Positions 24,382-32,943 of a stretch of 64,000 nucleotides of DNA are shown here, piece after piece. The stretch is from Phycisphaerales bacterium (lineage in GTDB: Bacteria > Planctomycetota > Phycisphaerae > UBA1845 > Fen-1342), in contig JALHJL010000003.1 in the NCBI GenBank assembly GCA_022839625.1, positions 62,001 to 126,000 on the forward strand. The letters are read 5' to 3'. The notes under the pieces were generated by a model, which was given only the letters and a program-made list of their open reading frames with translations, was not told the origin of the DNA and did no database searches. The stretch's first letter is position 1, and each line of letters opens with the position of its first letter. The position numbers were made by a program, and so were the translations under genes.

Positions 24382-25443
24382 GGCGGGGATTCCGTTGACG
24401 CGGTAGGCCAGGGCCACCTCGCTGCCGTTCAGCAGTTGCGGGTAGGTGAAACCTCCGCTCTTGATGAAGCCGGCCGCGTCGACCGGGCCGCGCTCGTAGC
24501 AGTTGACGCCGAAGATCGCGACCGGCTTGTCCTTGTATTTCTCGTGGAGCTTCTGCAACCCGGGCATCGACATGCGGCACGGACCGCACCAGGTCGCCCA
24601 GAAATCGAGCAGCACGACCTTGCCGCGCAGGCTCTTCAGCGACACGTCGTTGCCGTTCCAGTCCTTCAGCGTCCAGTCGGGCGCATCGGCGCCGACCGGC
24701 AGCAGTTCGCCGCCGGCGTTGGGCTGTGCGAAGACGGGCTCCTCAAAGCCAGCGGGTTTCTCCAACCGAAACTGCCCCTCGTCGACGGAGGGCTTCGGAT
24801 CGACGCTCGTGAGCGTGGTCGTGATCGTCGAGCGGCCCAGGGGCGTCTGGATGATGCGCTCCACGCGGCGCGGAAGGCGGTCGGCCTTGCCGAGGTACCA
24901 GCGCACCTCGTCACCCCCCCGCGTGAAGACGGCGTGGACCACGTCGCACTCGGCGTCGCCGACCTTCTCCGAGCCCACGTGCTGCAAGGAAACGGCGGCC
25001 ACCTCGCGCTCGAACGGCCGCGGGGCGATGAGTTCGGTGATCAGCAGCGGCGCCACGTTATTCAGCAGCAGGTTCCCGAACGGCAGTTCGCGCCGCACGA
25101 AGACCCGCGCCCCGTGCTCGGCCAGGTAGATCTGTTGGCCGTCGCTGGCAACCTGCAATGTGACCGGCTTGGTATACATGGGCGGGACCACCTGCGCATC
25201 GAGCCGCAGCTTCAGGTTCTCGCCCGCCGGCGTCCGAACCAGCGTCACCGTCCCGTCCATCTTGGGCACGCGCAGGCTCAGCGCGCCATCGGCCTCGCCG
25301 CGGGCCTGATAGCGGATGGCAGGCAGCTCGCTCAGCGCGGTCGCGGCCTGGCGAAGCAGGTCCTGGGCGCTCGGCGGGTCGGCCAGACAGGGGATTGTCA
25401 GCCCGACCGCCAGCCCCACGACGTGCAACGCTCTACGTAGCAT
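24265..25443 (-). CDS. Exported TlpA-like thioredoxin with N-terminal DUF2092/LolA-like domain
   Basis: A 392-residue periplasmic protein. Signal peptide (ALHVVGLAVGLTIPCLA), then a 200-residue beta-rich domain of LolA/DUF2092 type (e.g. DGQQIYLAEHGARVFV, and ADRLPRRVERIIQTPLG), then a thioredoxin domain starting near residue 255. That domain contains VVLLDFWATWCGPCRMSMPG with the redox pair WCGPC and the cis-Pro loop NGIPAYYVIGPDGK. It likely reduces disulphides, perhaps in cytochrome or lipoprotein maturation, while the N-terminal domain binds a lipid or other hydrophobic ligand (inference). The last 39 codons are duplicated 1.75 kb away. Confidence 0.88.
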   Translation of the reverse strand: MLRRALHVVGLAVGLTIPCLADPPSAQDLLRQAATALSELPAIRYQARGEADGALSLRVPKMDGTVTLVRTPAGENLKLRLDAQVVPPMYTKPVTLQVASDGQQIYLAEHGARVFVRRELPFGNLLLNNVAPLLITELIAPRPFEREVAAVSLQHVGSEKVGDAECDVVHAVFTRGGDEVRWYLGKADRLPRRVERIIQTPLGRSTITTTLTSVDPKPSVDEGQFRLEKPAGFEEPVFAQPNAGGELLPVGADAPDWTLKDWNGNDVSLKSLRGKVVLLDFWATWCGPCRMSMPGLQKLHEKYKDKPVAIFGVNCYERGPVDAAGFIKSGGFTYPQLLNGSEVALAYRVNGIPAYYVIGPDGKVLLAYSGFSADRERQIEVLIEKHLPRPPG

Positions 25444-25535
25444 GAGCTTCTCCTCTCGCCCGGCGCGCCAGTCAGCCCGGACGCGGACAGAATCCGTATT
25501 CTACTATGATAGTCCGCCCTCCGCGAGGTTGACGA

Positions 25536-25554
25536 ATCTCCGCGCGGCGGAGAT
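25536..25554 (+). repeat. Hairpin in an intergenic repeat-like region
   Basis: ATCTCCGC-GCG-GCGGAGAT is a perfect 8-bp stem with a 3-base loop. It lies between two divergent genes. The surrounding 40 bp (CGAATCTC... to GCGCTAC) resemble 32893-32926, so this may be a diverged member of a dispersed family. Confidence 0.5.
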
Positions 25555-25694
25555 AGTCCGCGCTACACGCCCGACGCACCGCACACCAGCGGCCGACGGC
25601 GTGCCAAGCTCCGACCTCGCTCCTGGCTGCCGGCGGGGCGGGCGGCCAGACTATAGGACCTTCTGATTCTGGCGAGCCGCGGACACTTCGACCC

Positions 25695-26459
25695 ATGAGC
25701 AAGAGCATCATCGCCTGCCGGACGAGCAGCTACGCCCCCTTCGAGGCATCGGCGTACGAACATCTGGCCGGACTCGGCATCCGGTTTGTCGAAATCCCGG
25801 TTCCGCGGCCACGCGAGGTCGAGGCCGTCCGCGCCGCGCTGCAACGACACGGCCTGTCCGCCAGCAGCATGCACGGCGAGTGCGAGGTGCGGCGGGCGGA
25901 CGTCGCGGGCCAGATCGCCGACCAGATGCCGGTGTTTGGCGTGTTCGGGACGAAGGTCATGTTCGTGTCCGTGAAGGCGGAGGACGTACCGCTGCCCACC
26001 GTGTACGCACGCCTTCGCGAAGCGGGCGAGGTGGCAGCCCAACACGGCGTGACCATCGTGCTCGAGACGCACCCCGACCTTGTGACCAACGCCGAAACGG
26101 CGCTCGCCACGATGCACGCGGTCGGTCATCCGAACGTGCGCATAAACTATGACACGGCAAATATTTACTTCTACAACCGCGACGTGGAAGGGGTCGCCGA
26201 GCTCCAGCGGATAGTGCCCTTCGTCGGTGCCCTGCACTTGAAGGACACGGATGGCGGTTATCGGCAGTGGCACTTCCCTGCCCTGGGCCGCGGGGTGGTG
26301 CGTTTCCGCGACGTCTTCAGAATCCTCGATGACGCCGGATTTTCGGGACCTTGCACGATGGAGATCGAGGGCATCGAAGGCGAGGTCAGGACTGAGCGGC
26401 TGGTCTGCGACCGCGTGGCGGAGTCCGTGGGATACCTGCGCGGGTTGGGCCGGCTGTAG
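25695..26459 (+). CDS. Sugar phosphate isomerase/epimerase (xylose isomerase-like TIM barrel)
   Basis: A 254-residue protein of the AP-endonuclease-2/xylose isomerase-like superfamily. The metal-binding acidic and His residues are recognisable: Glu in VLETHPDLV, Asp in INYDTANIYFYN, His in GALHLKDTDG, and Glu in CTMEIEGIEG. The substrate cannot be told; relatives act on hydroxypyruvate, tagatose, inosose or similar sugars. It is a single gene, divergent from the TlpA-like gene. The ribosome site is weak. Confidence 0.83.
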   Translation: MSKSIIACRTSSYAPFEASAYEHLAGLGIRFVEIPVPRPREVEAVRAALQRHGLSASSMHGECEVRRADVAGQIADQMPVFGVFGTKVMFVSVKAEDVPLPTVYARLREAGEVAAQHGVTIVLETHPDLVTNAETALATMHAVGHPNVRINYDTANIYFYNRDVEGVAELQRIVPFVGALHLKDTDGGYRQWHFPALGRGVVRFRDVFRILDDAGFSGPCTMEIEGIEGEVRTERLVCDRVAESVGYLRGLGRL

Positions 26460-26663
26460 GGCGGGTGCGGCAACCGGCAACACCGGCCCCCGACGGGGGT
26501 GTACGTCCGCGTGCGACCGCCACGAAACCTCGTCCACCCGGTCGTCGTGCACTCCAACGGCGCCTGGGCACAGCGGCCGCACTGCGGCGGGCGCGGCTTT
26601 ATCTCCGCCGTAGTAGGTCGATAAGATTTACTGTGACTGGCTCCGATTGGCCTGGTGCCGCGT

Positions 26664-27365
26664 ATGCCGTTTCGAAACATGACCCTGGAGGAACTCGCCC
26701 GCCACATCGGCATGGATGCGCGCACGGTGCGTAAGCTGGCCGACAAGGGCCGGCTTCCGGGGCAGATGATCGGCGGCGAGTGGCGGTTCAACCGCGCGCA
26801 GATGCTCGACTGGCTCCAGCGCGAGATGCACACCCTCGACGAGATGCACCTTCGCAACCTGGAGCGCGCGATGCGCGAACAGGACAGCGACCGCGTGATC
26901 GGGGCCTGCCTGCCGCTCGAAGGCATCGAGCTGAACCTGGCCGCCAAGTCGCGGGCCTCGGTGCTGCGCGAGCTGGTCCGTCTGGCCGAGCGCACCGGCC
27001 TGGTGTACGACGCGCCGGCCCTCGTGGAGTCGCTCGAAGAGCGCGAGGCGCTCGCCCCCACTGCTTTGCCTCGCGGCCTCGCCTTCCCCCACCCGCGCCG
27101 GCCACTGCCGTACGCGACCGCCGAACCGCTGGTCTGCCTGGCCCGCATCGGCGGCGGGATTCCCTTCGGGGCCCCGGACGGACGGCTGACGGACCTCTTC
27201 GTCCTGGTCTGTGCCAATGACGAACGTCAGCACCTGGGCATCCTGGCCCGGCTGGCGATGATGTTCAGCACGGACCTGCCGGAGCGGCTGAGGGAGCTGG
27301 ACGACGCCGAGGCAGCCCTGCGGCTGATGCTGGAGACGGAATCGGCGTTTGTTGCCCAGGGCTGA
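26664..27365 (+). CDS. HTH (excisionase/MerR-like) protein fused to a PTS EIIA domain
   Basis: About 233 residues. The N-terminus (MTLEELARHIGMDARTVRKL, then ADKGRLPGQMIGGEWRF) is a helix-turn-helix of the excisionase/MerR-like type. Residues about 80-230 form an EIIA domain of the PtsN (type 2) family; ALPRGLAFPHPRRPLPY contains the phospho-acceptor His in the family pattern, here PHP rather than the more common PHG or PHT. It may act as a phosphorylation-controlled transcription factor, but no PTS sugar permease is nearby. The start is uncertain: ATG 26664, ATG 26679 and GTG 26655 are in frame with no clear ribosome site. Confidence 0.82.
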   Translation: MPFRNMTLEELARHIGMDARTVRKLADKGRLPGQMIGGEWRFNRAQMLDWLQREMHTLDEMHLRNLERAMREQDSDRVIGACLPLEGIELNLAAKSRASVLRELVRLAERTGLVYDAPALVESLEEREALAPTALPRGLAFPHPRRPLPYATAEPLVCLARIGGGIPFGAPDGRLTDLFVLVCANDERQHLGILARLAMMFSTDLPERLRELDDAEAALRLMLETESAFVAQG

Positions 27366-27434
27366 CCGGCATTCCCAGCGGCCGGTGTTTCCGCTAAACT
27401 TCCCGCCTGAGCTTTTGTTGGAGGGCTGCTAGCC

Positions 27435-28583
27435 ATGTTGTGTGTTCGTTGTCCACTGGGGGCGTCGGTGCTCGTGGTTTGGATCGCGGTCGGGTTGGCG
27501 CAGGCGCAACCGGCGACCCAGCCGGCCGCCACCACCGAACCGACACCCACGACGACGCGCGCGGCCGATGTCGCCGCGACCGTCAACGGCCATCCCATCC
27601 TCGTCAGTGCGGTGGAGGAACTCCTGCGGCAGCGCACGCCGAAGGAGGTCCGGGAACACCCCGATGCGGAGTCGCTGCTCGCGCAGCCACGCGCGATGTA
27701 CCTGGATATGTTCGTCGTCGACCACCTGCTGGACGAGGAAGTGGCGCGCGAGAAGATCCAGATCAGCGACGCAGAGATGGCCGAGCTCATCGACGGGGAG
27801 CTGCGCGCCTACCTGTCGAACTCCGGCCTGACGCGGGACGAGTTCGACACCCAGCTCCTGTCGCAGCGGAACCAGACGCTGGAGCAGTTCGTAGCCAACC
27901 GGGTATCGGACCCGGCGGTGCGCGCAAGCCACGCCCGCAAGCGGCTGATCGAGAAGCGCGCGCCGCAGGTGAAAGAGGTCGGCGACGACGAGATCGTGCA
28001 GTACTATGAAAGGCGGCGCGAGCGCGCGTACACTCGCCCGGAGCAGGTCCGCGTCAGTCATATTCTCGTCGTGACGGAGGACATGACGCCCGAGCAGAAG
28101 GCGGAGGCCCGCAAGAAGGCCGAGCACTTCCTGGAGCTGGCCAGGAAACCGGACGCCGACTTCGCGGCCTTGGCCAGCCGCTACTCCGAATGCCCTTCCC
28201 GGGCCAAAGGCGGCGACCTCGGATTGACGCCGCGCCGCGGGGGGCTCGCCGAGCCGCTGGCGGCGGCGGCGTTCGCGCTGGAGATCGGCCAGGTCAGCGG
28301 CATCGTCGAGGGGCCGACCGGGTACCACATCCTGAAAGTCACCGGCCGCGCCGAGCCACGCACGATCGCGCTGGAGGATGCCCGCCTCGGCATACTCGAG
28401 GCACTCCGCGACCAGAAGATACGGGCGGAGATGCGGCGCCTCTCCGAGGAGCTGCGGGCCAAGGCCGAGATCGTGTACAGCCCCGGCTGGGGACCGCCGT
28501 CGCCCGCGCCCGGTGCTGTTCCCGCGGCGGTTCCCGTGACGCCCGCGACCACCGCGCCCGCGGCAGCGCCACCCGCGCAGTAA
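27435..28583 (+). CDS. Periplasmic parvulin-type peptidyl-prolyl isomerase (SurA/PrsA-like)
   Basis: A 382-residue exported protein. Signal peptide (VLVVWIAVGLAQAQ), a Pro/Thr-rich linker, an N-terminal chaperone-like helical region with NGHPILVSAVEELLRQR, then a rotamase (PPIC) domain from about residue 205: QVRVSHILVVTEDMTPEQKA, FAALASRYSECPSRAKGGDL, and VEGPTGYHILKVTGR. The tail is Pro/Ala-rich. It should assist folding of outer membrane or secreted proteins. AGGG lies upstream of the ATG at 27435. Confidence 0.9.
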   Translation: MLCVRCPLGASVLVVWIAVGLAQAQPATQPAATTEPTPTTTRAADVAATVNGHPILVSAVEELLRQRTPKEVREHPDAESLLAQPRAMYLDMFVVDHLLDEEVAREKIQISDAEMAELIDGELRAYLSNSGLTRDEFDTQLLSQRNQTLEQFVANRVSDPAVRASHARKRLIEKRAPQVKEVGDDEIVQYYERRRERAYTRPEQVRVSHILVVTEDMTPEQKAEARKKAEHFLELARKPDADFAALASRYSECPSRAKGGDLGLTPRRGGLAEPLAAAAFALEIGQVSGIVEGPTGYHILKVTGRAEPRTIALEDARLGILEALRDQKIRAEMRRLSEELRAKAEIVYSPGWGPPSPAPGAVPAAVPVTPATTAPAAAPPAQ

Positions 28584-28643
28584 CGGCACCGCTCCACTGC
28601 CGCGGCAGGTCCGTGGCCCGGACAATCGCCGAATGTGAACGCC

Positions 28644-29315
28644 ATGGCGGAGACTCTGAACGAGATCGAGCGGCGCGTGTTGGGCGTGCTGATCGAGAAG
28701 TCGCTCGCCCAGCCGCAATACTACCCGATGACGCTGAACGCGATCACCGCGGGCTGCAACCAGAAGAGCAACCGCGAACCCGCGATGGAACTGGACGAAG
28801 ACGCCGTGTGGAACACACTCGAGGTCCTCCGGGCCGGCGGCCTGGTGTCGCGACTGCTGCCCGCGGGTGCCTCGCGCGTCGAGCGCTTCAAGCACGAGGC
28901 CAAGGCGTTTTTCGGCTGGGAGAAGCCGCAACGGGCCGTGATGGCCGAATTGCTGCTGCGCGGCCCGCAGACGGTGGGGGAGCTGCGCACTCGCTGCGCC
29001 CGCATGTACCCGTTTGAGACGACCGAGGCGGTTGCGGCAACGCTGGAGGGGCTCTGCCAATGCGATCCGCCGCGGGTCGCGATGCTCCCGCGCGCCCCTG
29101 GGCAGTCGGCGGCGCGCTACGCACATCGGCTGTATCCGCCCCATGAGTGGGCGGTCGTCGAGCCGACGCTCGCCACGACTGCACCCGCGCCGCCGCCGCC
29201 GCCCGCCACTTCGACGGCCACGGAGATGCAGCAGCTTCGCGCCCAGGTGGAGGCCCTGCAAGACGAGGTCGCTGCGCTGCGCGCCGAAGTCGCCGGGCTG
29301 CGCCGGGGGCCGTAG
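28644..29315 (+). CDS. YceH family protein (DUF480)
   Basis: A 223-residue protein of the YceH family with tandem winged-helix folds: LNEIERRVLGVLIEKSLAQP, YYPMTLNAITAGCNQKSNRE and AVMAELLLRGPQTVGELRTR. Function is unknown in the family. The C-terminus adds a short coiled coil (EMQQLRAQVEALQDEVAALR). I chose the ATG at 28644 rather than the GTG three codons earlier. It follows the parvulin gene by 60 bp on the same strand and is probably co-transcribed. Confidence 0.9.
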   Translation: MAETLNEIERRVLGVLIEKSLAQPQYYPMTLNAITAGCNQKSNREPAMELDEDAVWNTLEVLRAGGLVSRLLPAGASRVERFKHEAKAFFGWEKPQRAVMAELLLRGPQTVGELRTRCARMYPFETTEAVAATLEGLCQCDPPRVAMLPRAPGQSAARYAHRLYPPHEWAVVEPTLATTAPAPPPPPATSTATEMQQLRAQVEALQDEVAALRAEVAGLRRGP

Positions 29316-29365
29316 CGCCGGACGGTCACCACAAGACGTCTGTTACAGCACGCTCGGCCGGGATG

Positions 29366-29725
29366 CTACGCGGCGTCGCGGGACAGGATCAGGGCGGTGA
29401 GCACGCCCAGTTGCAGCACGCCTGCCAGGGCCAACTCGACCAGCAGCCGGCCCGGCGGCCCCATGTAGGCCCAGTCCGCCAGGGCGATGATCACCAGCCC
29501 GACCACCAGCATCTGGCACAGCGTGGCGAACAGACGCGCCAGCGAGAACTCGCGGTGATGCCGCGCACGGGCGGCGGCCTCCAGCCGAGCGCGGATCTCG
29601 TCCAGCGCCCGCTCCATCCGCCGCAACGTCGCCAGCCATTCCGCCAGACCGGCGGCAGGTGGGTCATTCGGCGGATTCATCGCCGTCTCCGTGTCAACCC
29701 GCGGCTCATCCGATGGGGGATTCAT
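29366..29725 (-). CDS. Small membrane protein of unknown function
   Basis: A 119-residue protein with an N-terminal charged region that contains a coiled-coil-like stretch (RRMERALDEIRARLEAAARA), then two transmembrane helices (ATLCQMLVVGLVIIALADWA and LLVELALAGVLQLGVLTALI). It lies 9 bp after the DHS-like gene and is the likely last gene of the lpxK group. I do not recognise a family. Confidence 0.7.
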   Translation of the reverse strand: MNPPSDEPRVDTETAMNPPNDPPAAGLAEWLATLRRMERALDEIRARLEAAARARHHREFSLARLFATLCQMLVVGLVIIALADWAYMGPPGRLLVELALAGVLQLGVLTALILSRDAA

Positions 29726-29734
29726 GATTCGACC

Positions 29735-30658
29735 TCACGTTTCCCAGGCCTCGATGATCGCCTGCCGCAGCATGGGCAACAGAATCTCGTGCTGGCCGAT
29801 GACCGCGTGCCCGCAGCCGGCCGCCACGGGGCGTTGAACGACGTTCTGCGTCGGGCGGTAATGCCGCAACATGTCGAAGTTCGCGGTGTGCATGCCATCC
29901 AGCGGGTGTCCCAGGTTGCGCGCCACCGACACGGCCTTCAGGAACACCTCCGGCAGCACGACCGCCGACCCGCAGTTGAGCCACACGCCGCCCGCCGCGC
30001 CGGGGGCCACAGCCCCCAGGTCCGCCGCCACCGCGCAGATGGTGCGGAAGTCGGCGAGCGAGGCCGCACCAATGGCCGCCCCGTCGGCGTGTGGATGCAT
30101 GTGTACCGTGTCAGTGCCGAGCGCAACGTGCACCGTCGCCGGAATGCCCGCGCGGTACGCCGCGACGAACAGGCTCAACTCCTTGTATAGCGTCTGCCCC
30201 TCGGCCAGTAACTTGCCGAGCGCGTATCCAAGTCCGCCAAGCTCCGCCCCGGCGCGGGCCGCGGCGTTCATGCGCTCGCAGGTCTCGTACACCATGCCGA
30301 AGCTGCCGTCGCGGATCGTGTCGCCGACTTCCTCGCTGGTAGCGCCGGTCTCGGCCAACTCCAGGTCGTGGATGGCACCGGAGCCGTTCGTGGCCAGGGC
30401 GGTAATGATGCCGCGTTGGATCAGGTCGATAACCAGCCGCGAACAGCCGGTCTTGACCACGTGGCCGCCGAACGCGAACACCACGGGCCGCCCGGCGCGG
30501 CGGGCCGCGACGATCGCCGCGACCGTCTGCCGCAACTCCCTGGCCCCCAGGAAGTCGGGCAGGGCGTCGAGCCAGGCCCGAAACGTGCAGCCGGCGGAGG
30601 TGGTTTGACCGAGCGCGCCGACCGCGACCTTGTGGCCGCGCTGCTGCCGCGATTTCAT
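29735..30658 (-). CDS. Deoxyhypusine-synthase-like protein
   Basis: About 307 residues. It shows VVFAFGGHVVKTGCSRLVID, GIITALATNGSGAIHDLELA, and later VHVALGTDTVHMHPHADGAA and VWLNCGSAVVLPEVFLKA. The NAD-binding Rossmann-like core is that of deoxyhypusine synthase, but the C-terminal Lys loop typical of true DHS is not evident, and bacteria of this kind do not make hypusine in the classical way. The real substrate is unknown. A TTG overlapping the lpxK stop (TTGA at 30718) is an alternative start that would add 20 residues. Its position between lpxK and a membrane protein suggests an envelope-related role (inference). Confidence 0.75.
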   Translation of the reverse strand: MKSRQQRGHKVAVGALGQTTSAGCTFRAWLDALPDFLGARELRQTVAAIVAARRAGRPVVFAFGGHVVKTGCSRLVIDLIQRGIITALATNGSGAIHDLELAETGATSEEVGDTIRDGSFGMVYETCERMNAAARAGAELGGLGYALGKLLAEGQTLYKELSLFVAAYRAGIPATVHVALGTDTVHMHPHADGAAIGAASLADFRTICAVAADLGAVAPGAAGGVWLNCGSAVVLPEVFLKAVSVARNLGHPLDGMHTANFDMLRHYRPTQNVVQRPVAAGCGHAVIGQHEILLPMLRQAIIEAWET

Positions 30659-30714
30659 GCGGATGCGCGACCAGTCGAGACTCGCGCGACCCTGCTGGTC
30701 CTTGTCGCCCTGGC

Positions 30715-31716
30715 TCAAGTCCGTTTCTCCAGGACCCGTTGCAGGTAGACGTCGAACTCCGCGGCGCCCCGCCCGAGCGTCAGCGCCATATCCAAACGCA
30801 CGAGCGGAACCGCCGAGTCCGGCCACTCGTGGTGCAGTTTGACCCAATCCTTCCGCGTTGTCACGACCCATTCGGCGTCGGCTCGTCGTGCGGCGTCCAG
30901 GACGCGGAACACTTGCTTCGACTCGTAACGCGCATGGTCGGGCAGCACGACCGGCGCCGCCGCGTCGGGCGTCAGGGTTTTAACCAACTTCACGAAGGTG
31001 CTCGGGTTGCCCAGCCCGCACACCGGCAGCACGCACCGGCCGGCCAGCTCGCCGGACCCAACGCGGCAGCCGTCAGGCATTAGCAGCCCAGCCGCCTCAA
31101 CATCGGCTTGGAAGAGCGGCTTGCCAAACTGGGAACGTAGCTCAGCGGCAATCCCGGCGACCACCGTCGGCGAGACCTGGTTCGCACGCGTCAGGACGAA
31201 GACGTCGGCCCGGCGCAGGCTGCGAAGCGGTTCGCGCAGCCGGCCGGCGGGCAACACCCAGTTGCCGCCCCACGGATTCAGCGCGTCGATCAGCACGACA
31301 TCCAAGTCACGCGCCAGTCGCCGATGCTGAAACCCGTCGTCAAGCACCAAAAAGTCCGCGTCGTGCACCGCGCACGCCGCTGCCGCCCCCGCCACACGGT
31401 CGGGGTCCACAACCACGGGCGTATCCGGGAGCGACTCCTGAAACTCCAGCACTTCGTCGGCAGGCGTGTCGGCGGTGGCTTTGTACCCGCGCGTCAGGAC
31501 GGCCGGGCGCCGCCCCAGGACGCGCAGCCGCTGAACGACCAGGATGACGAACGGCGTCTTGCCAGTCCCACCGACCGTGATGTTCCCAACACTGATGACC
31601 GGAACTGGGGCCCGGTGCACCGCCGCAGCCACGCGGTCGTAGTACGTGTTCCGGGCGCAAACGACCGCCGCGTACAGCCCGGACAGCGGCGTCAGCAGCC
31701 AGCGCGTCAGACTCAT
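30715..31716 (-). CDS. lpxK: Tetraacyldisaccharide 4'-kinase
   Basis: A 333-residue membrane-associated kinase that phosphorylates the 4' position of the lipid A precursor, the sixth step of lipid A synthesis. Visible features are an N-terminal hydrophobic helix (LLTPLSGLYAAVVCARN), the Walker A ISVGNITVGGTGKTPFVILV, and LVLDDGFQHRRLARDLDVVL with the DDGFQH family motif. It shows that the cell probably makes lipid A and thus has an LPS-containing outer membrane. It lies 43 bp after the epimerase gene on the same strand. Confidence 0.93.
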   Translation of the reverse strand: MSLTRWLLTPLSGLYAAVVCARNTYYDRVAAAVHRAPVPVISVGNITVGGTGKTPFVILVVQRLRVLGRRPAVLTRGYKATADTPADEVLEFQESLPDTPVVVDPDRVAGAAAACAVHDADFLVLDDGFQHRRLARDLDVVLIDALNPWGGNWVLPAGRLREPLRSLRRADVFVLTRANQVSPTVVAGIAAELRSQFGKPLFQADVEAAGLLMPDGCRVGSGELAGRCVLPVCGLGNPSTFVKLVKTLTPDAAAPVVLPDHARYESKQVFRVLDAARRADAEWVVTTRKDWVKLHHEWPDSAVPLVRLDMALTLGRGAAEFDVYLQRVLEKRT

Positions 31717-31759
31717 GCCGGCACCCGGCCCACCCGTGCACTGCCTGGAACTTCCGGCG

Positions 31760-32695
31760 TCAATCGCCCGGCAACACGCCGATCTTGCGCTGCCACTCGA
31801 TCGCGCGCGGGACCCCGGCCGTCAGGGGGACCTGCGGTTCGTACTGGAGCAACTGCCGGGCCTTGGTAATGTCGGCGACGTAGCGGGTGACCTCGCCGGA
31901 GCGCGAGGGCTCGTAGCGGACGTTGGGTTCTCTTCGCAGCGCGAGCGAGATGAGGTTCACCAGGTCGACCAGCGTCGCGCCTTGCCCATACGCCAGGTTG
32001 ATCGTCTGCTGGCTCACGCGCCGCTCGACGAGGGCGTCGATCGCCCGTACCACGCCCGTCGTGCAGTCGTCCACGTAGGTGAAATCCAGCACCTTGTCGC
32101 GGCCGTAGACCACGATCGGCTCGCCCGCCGCGATCCGCCGGATGAACAGCGGGATAACGCGCTCGAGCCGCTCCAGGTCGCAGTCGAACCGCCCGTAGAC
32201 GTTGCTGAAGCGGAAGACGAGATAGGGAAGGTCGTAACACTCGGCGTACGAGTAGATGAACGCCTCGCCCGCAATCTTCGAGGCGCTGTAAGGACTCTCG
32301 GCCACGACGAAGTCGGCTTGCGACTCCTCGGTCACGTGCCGGCGAATGTCGCCGTACACCTCGCGCGAGCTGCCGAAGATCACCGGCGTGCTGCGTTGCC
32401 GGCAATATTCGAGCACGCGGAACAGCACCTCGACGTTCTCCATGGCCCGCTGCGGCTGCTCGACGAGCTCGAAGACCTTGGCGTGGGCGGCGAGATGGAG
32501 CACGACGTCGAAGCGGCCGTCGGCCGGAAGCTGGCCGGGAGGTACCGAATTCAGGTCGCAGCGGACGGTCGGGATGCGGTCGGTCCAGGTGTTCGGGCGC
32601 AGGTCGAGTCCGACGACCTCATCGCCGCGATCCAGCAGCGCCAGCCCGACGTTGGTGCCAATCTGTCCGCTCGAACCCGTAATGAGAACGCGCAT
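31760..32695 (-). CDS. NAD-dependent epimerase/dehydratase (extended SDR)
   Basis: A 311-residue extended short-chain dehydrogenase: LITGSSGQIGTNVG at the N-terminus binds NAD, and SPYSASKIAGEAFI holds the catalytic YxxxK. It probably converts a nucleotide sugar, e.g. for LPS or surface glycans, in line with the following lpxK. The precise sugar cannot be deduced. It is the first gene of a minus-strand group epimerase, lpxK, DHS-like, membrane protein. Confidence 0.88.
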   Translation of the reverse strand: MRVLITGSSGQIGTNVGLALLDRGDEVVGLDLRPNTWTDRIPTVRCDLNSVPPGQLPADGRFDVVLHLAAHAKVFELVEQPQRAMENVEVLFRVLEYCRQRSTPVIFGSSREVYGDIRRHVTEESQADFVVAESPYSASKIAGEAFIYSYAECYDLPYLVFRFSNVYGRFDCDLERLERVIPLFIRRIAAGEPIVVYGRDKVLDFTYVDDCTTGVVRAIDALVERRVSQQTINLAYGQGATLVDLVNLISLALRREPNVRYEPSRSGEVTRYVADITKARQLLQYEPQVPLTAGVPRAIEWQRKIGVLPGD

Positions 32696-32834
32696 TAACG
32701 TTCACTCCCGGAGCGGTGTGCCCGCCTCGACAGGCCCGGGCTCGCCCTGCTCACTCACGCGCGACCACGGAATCCGGGGGTTGTACCGCCTGCCGTTGCA
32801 GGCCGTCAACGGCCGAAAGCCGGAGCAGCGGGCC

Positions 32835-32932
32835 CCGCCGCAGAAGTCTCCGTGGGCCACACGCCGATAGCGTCGGACCTGAGCTCGCCGCAGCGAATCT
32901 CGCCGGACGCGGAGGTCCGGCGCTACGCCTGC
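32835..32932 (+). repeat. Intergenic repeat region containing 26-bp repeat copy 2
   Basis: 32835-32860 is identical to 2631-2656. The following 70 bp (CGAATCTCGCCGGACGCGGA, then GGTCCGGCGCTAC) resemble the patch around 25536 and look like a diverged dispersed repeat. Confidence 0.6.
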
Positions 32933-32943
32933 GCGGCGAACCG

